NCBI RefSeq assembly: GCF_010093535.1
Contig: NW_022985169.1
Span: 1,601,950 to 1,617,853 of the forward strand
DNA length: 15,904 nt
Source of the DNA: Lindgomyces ingoldianus
Taxonomy: Eukaryota; Ascomycota; Dothideomycetes; Pleosporales; Lindgomycetaceae
Direction of reading: 5' to 3'
The notes below the pieces were generated by a model. It was not told where the DNA came from and searched no databases. It was given only the letters and a program-made list of their open reading frames with translations. The position numbers and the translations under genes are program-made. Shown here one piece after another: positions 15,810-15,904 of the stretch; the stretch's first letter is position 1, and each line of letters starts with the position of its first letter.

Positions 15810-15904
15810 AGTTATTTAATTTGTTTAAGTTATTTAATTTGTTTAAGTTATTTAATTTGTTTAAGTTATTTAATTTGTTTAAGTTATTTAATTTGTTTAA
15901 GTTA
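15810..15904. repeat. 18 bp minisatellite, at least 5.3 identical copies
   Basis: The unit AGTTATTTAATTTGTTTA is repeated head-to-tail five times without a mismatch, and five bases of a sixth copy reach the window end. The array runs on beyond the window, so its true length is unknown. Confidence 0.95.

Noticed and set aside
15810..15904. CRISPR array or telomere repeat
   Set aside because: The 18 bp units are contiguous with no spacers, and the unit is not a telomere motif.

Overview
The window looks like a repeat-rich, AT-rich block from a filamentous ascomycete (Pezizomycotina). Three things support this: six 46-53 bp introns with fungal branch points in the one intact gene, Ty3/gypsy and pogo/Fot1-type transposons, and a strong repeat-induced point mutation (RIP) pattern. 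The RIP pattern is seen as TAA/TAG where Gln/Trp codons are expected, Asp-to-Asn changes at catalytic sites, and very TA-rich sequence. The species cannot be named from this window.

Layout. 1-317 is a mutated copy of a dispersed repeat; its cleaner inverted partner is at 15268-15508. 318-1024 is AT-rich with one very GC-rich island (about 565-677). 1025-6659 is a decayed Ty3/gypsy retrotransposon on the + strand: LTR-like sequence, a gag-bearing 1.3 kb segment duplicated in tandem (1371-2846 and 2847-4143), then protease, reverse transcriptase and RNase H remnants in one reading frame (4471-6530). A 173 bp solo LTR (1811-1983) sits in the first gag unit. 6662-8527 is a pogo/Fot1-like DNA transposon with about 60 bp terminal inverted repeats, a TA target duplication and a dead transposase on the - strand. 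A partial second copy follows head-to-tail (about 8530-9670).

That partial copy holds the most striking object: a complete 560 bp miniature LTR retrotransposon (TRIM, 8966-9525). It has two identical 129 bp LTRs, a 5 bp target duplication, a polypurine tract, and a 14-nt complementarity between the predicted mRNA 5' end and the site just inside the 5' LTR. This is the arrangement of Tf1/sushi-type self-priming. Two more short LTR-like insertions follow (9960-10163 and 10436-10587).

From about 11.05 kb to 15.04 kb the base composition becomes normal. About 2 kb has no recognisable gene. Then comes one intact seven-exon gene (13160-15043, 528 codons) for a TmpA-like membrane flavoprotein of the ferric-reductase type. 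The AT-rich state resumes right after its stop codon and runs to the end, with the dispersed repeat, a perfect 24 bp palindrome and an 18 bp minisatellite that continues beyond the window.

Overall reading: one living gene and a few short, clean retroelements sit inside a graveyard of long, RIP-killed transposons. The short elements are all smaller than the duplication length that RIP usually needs.
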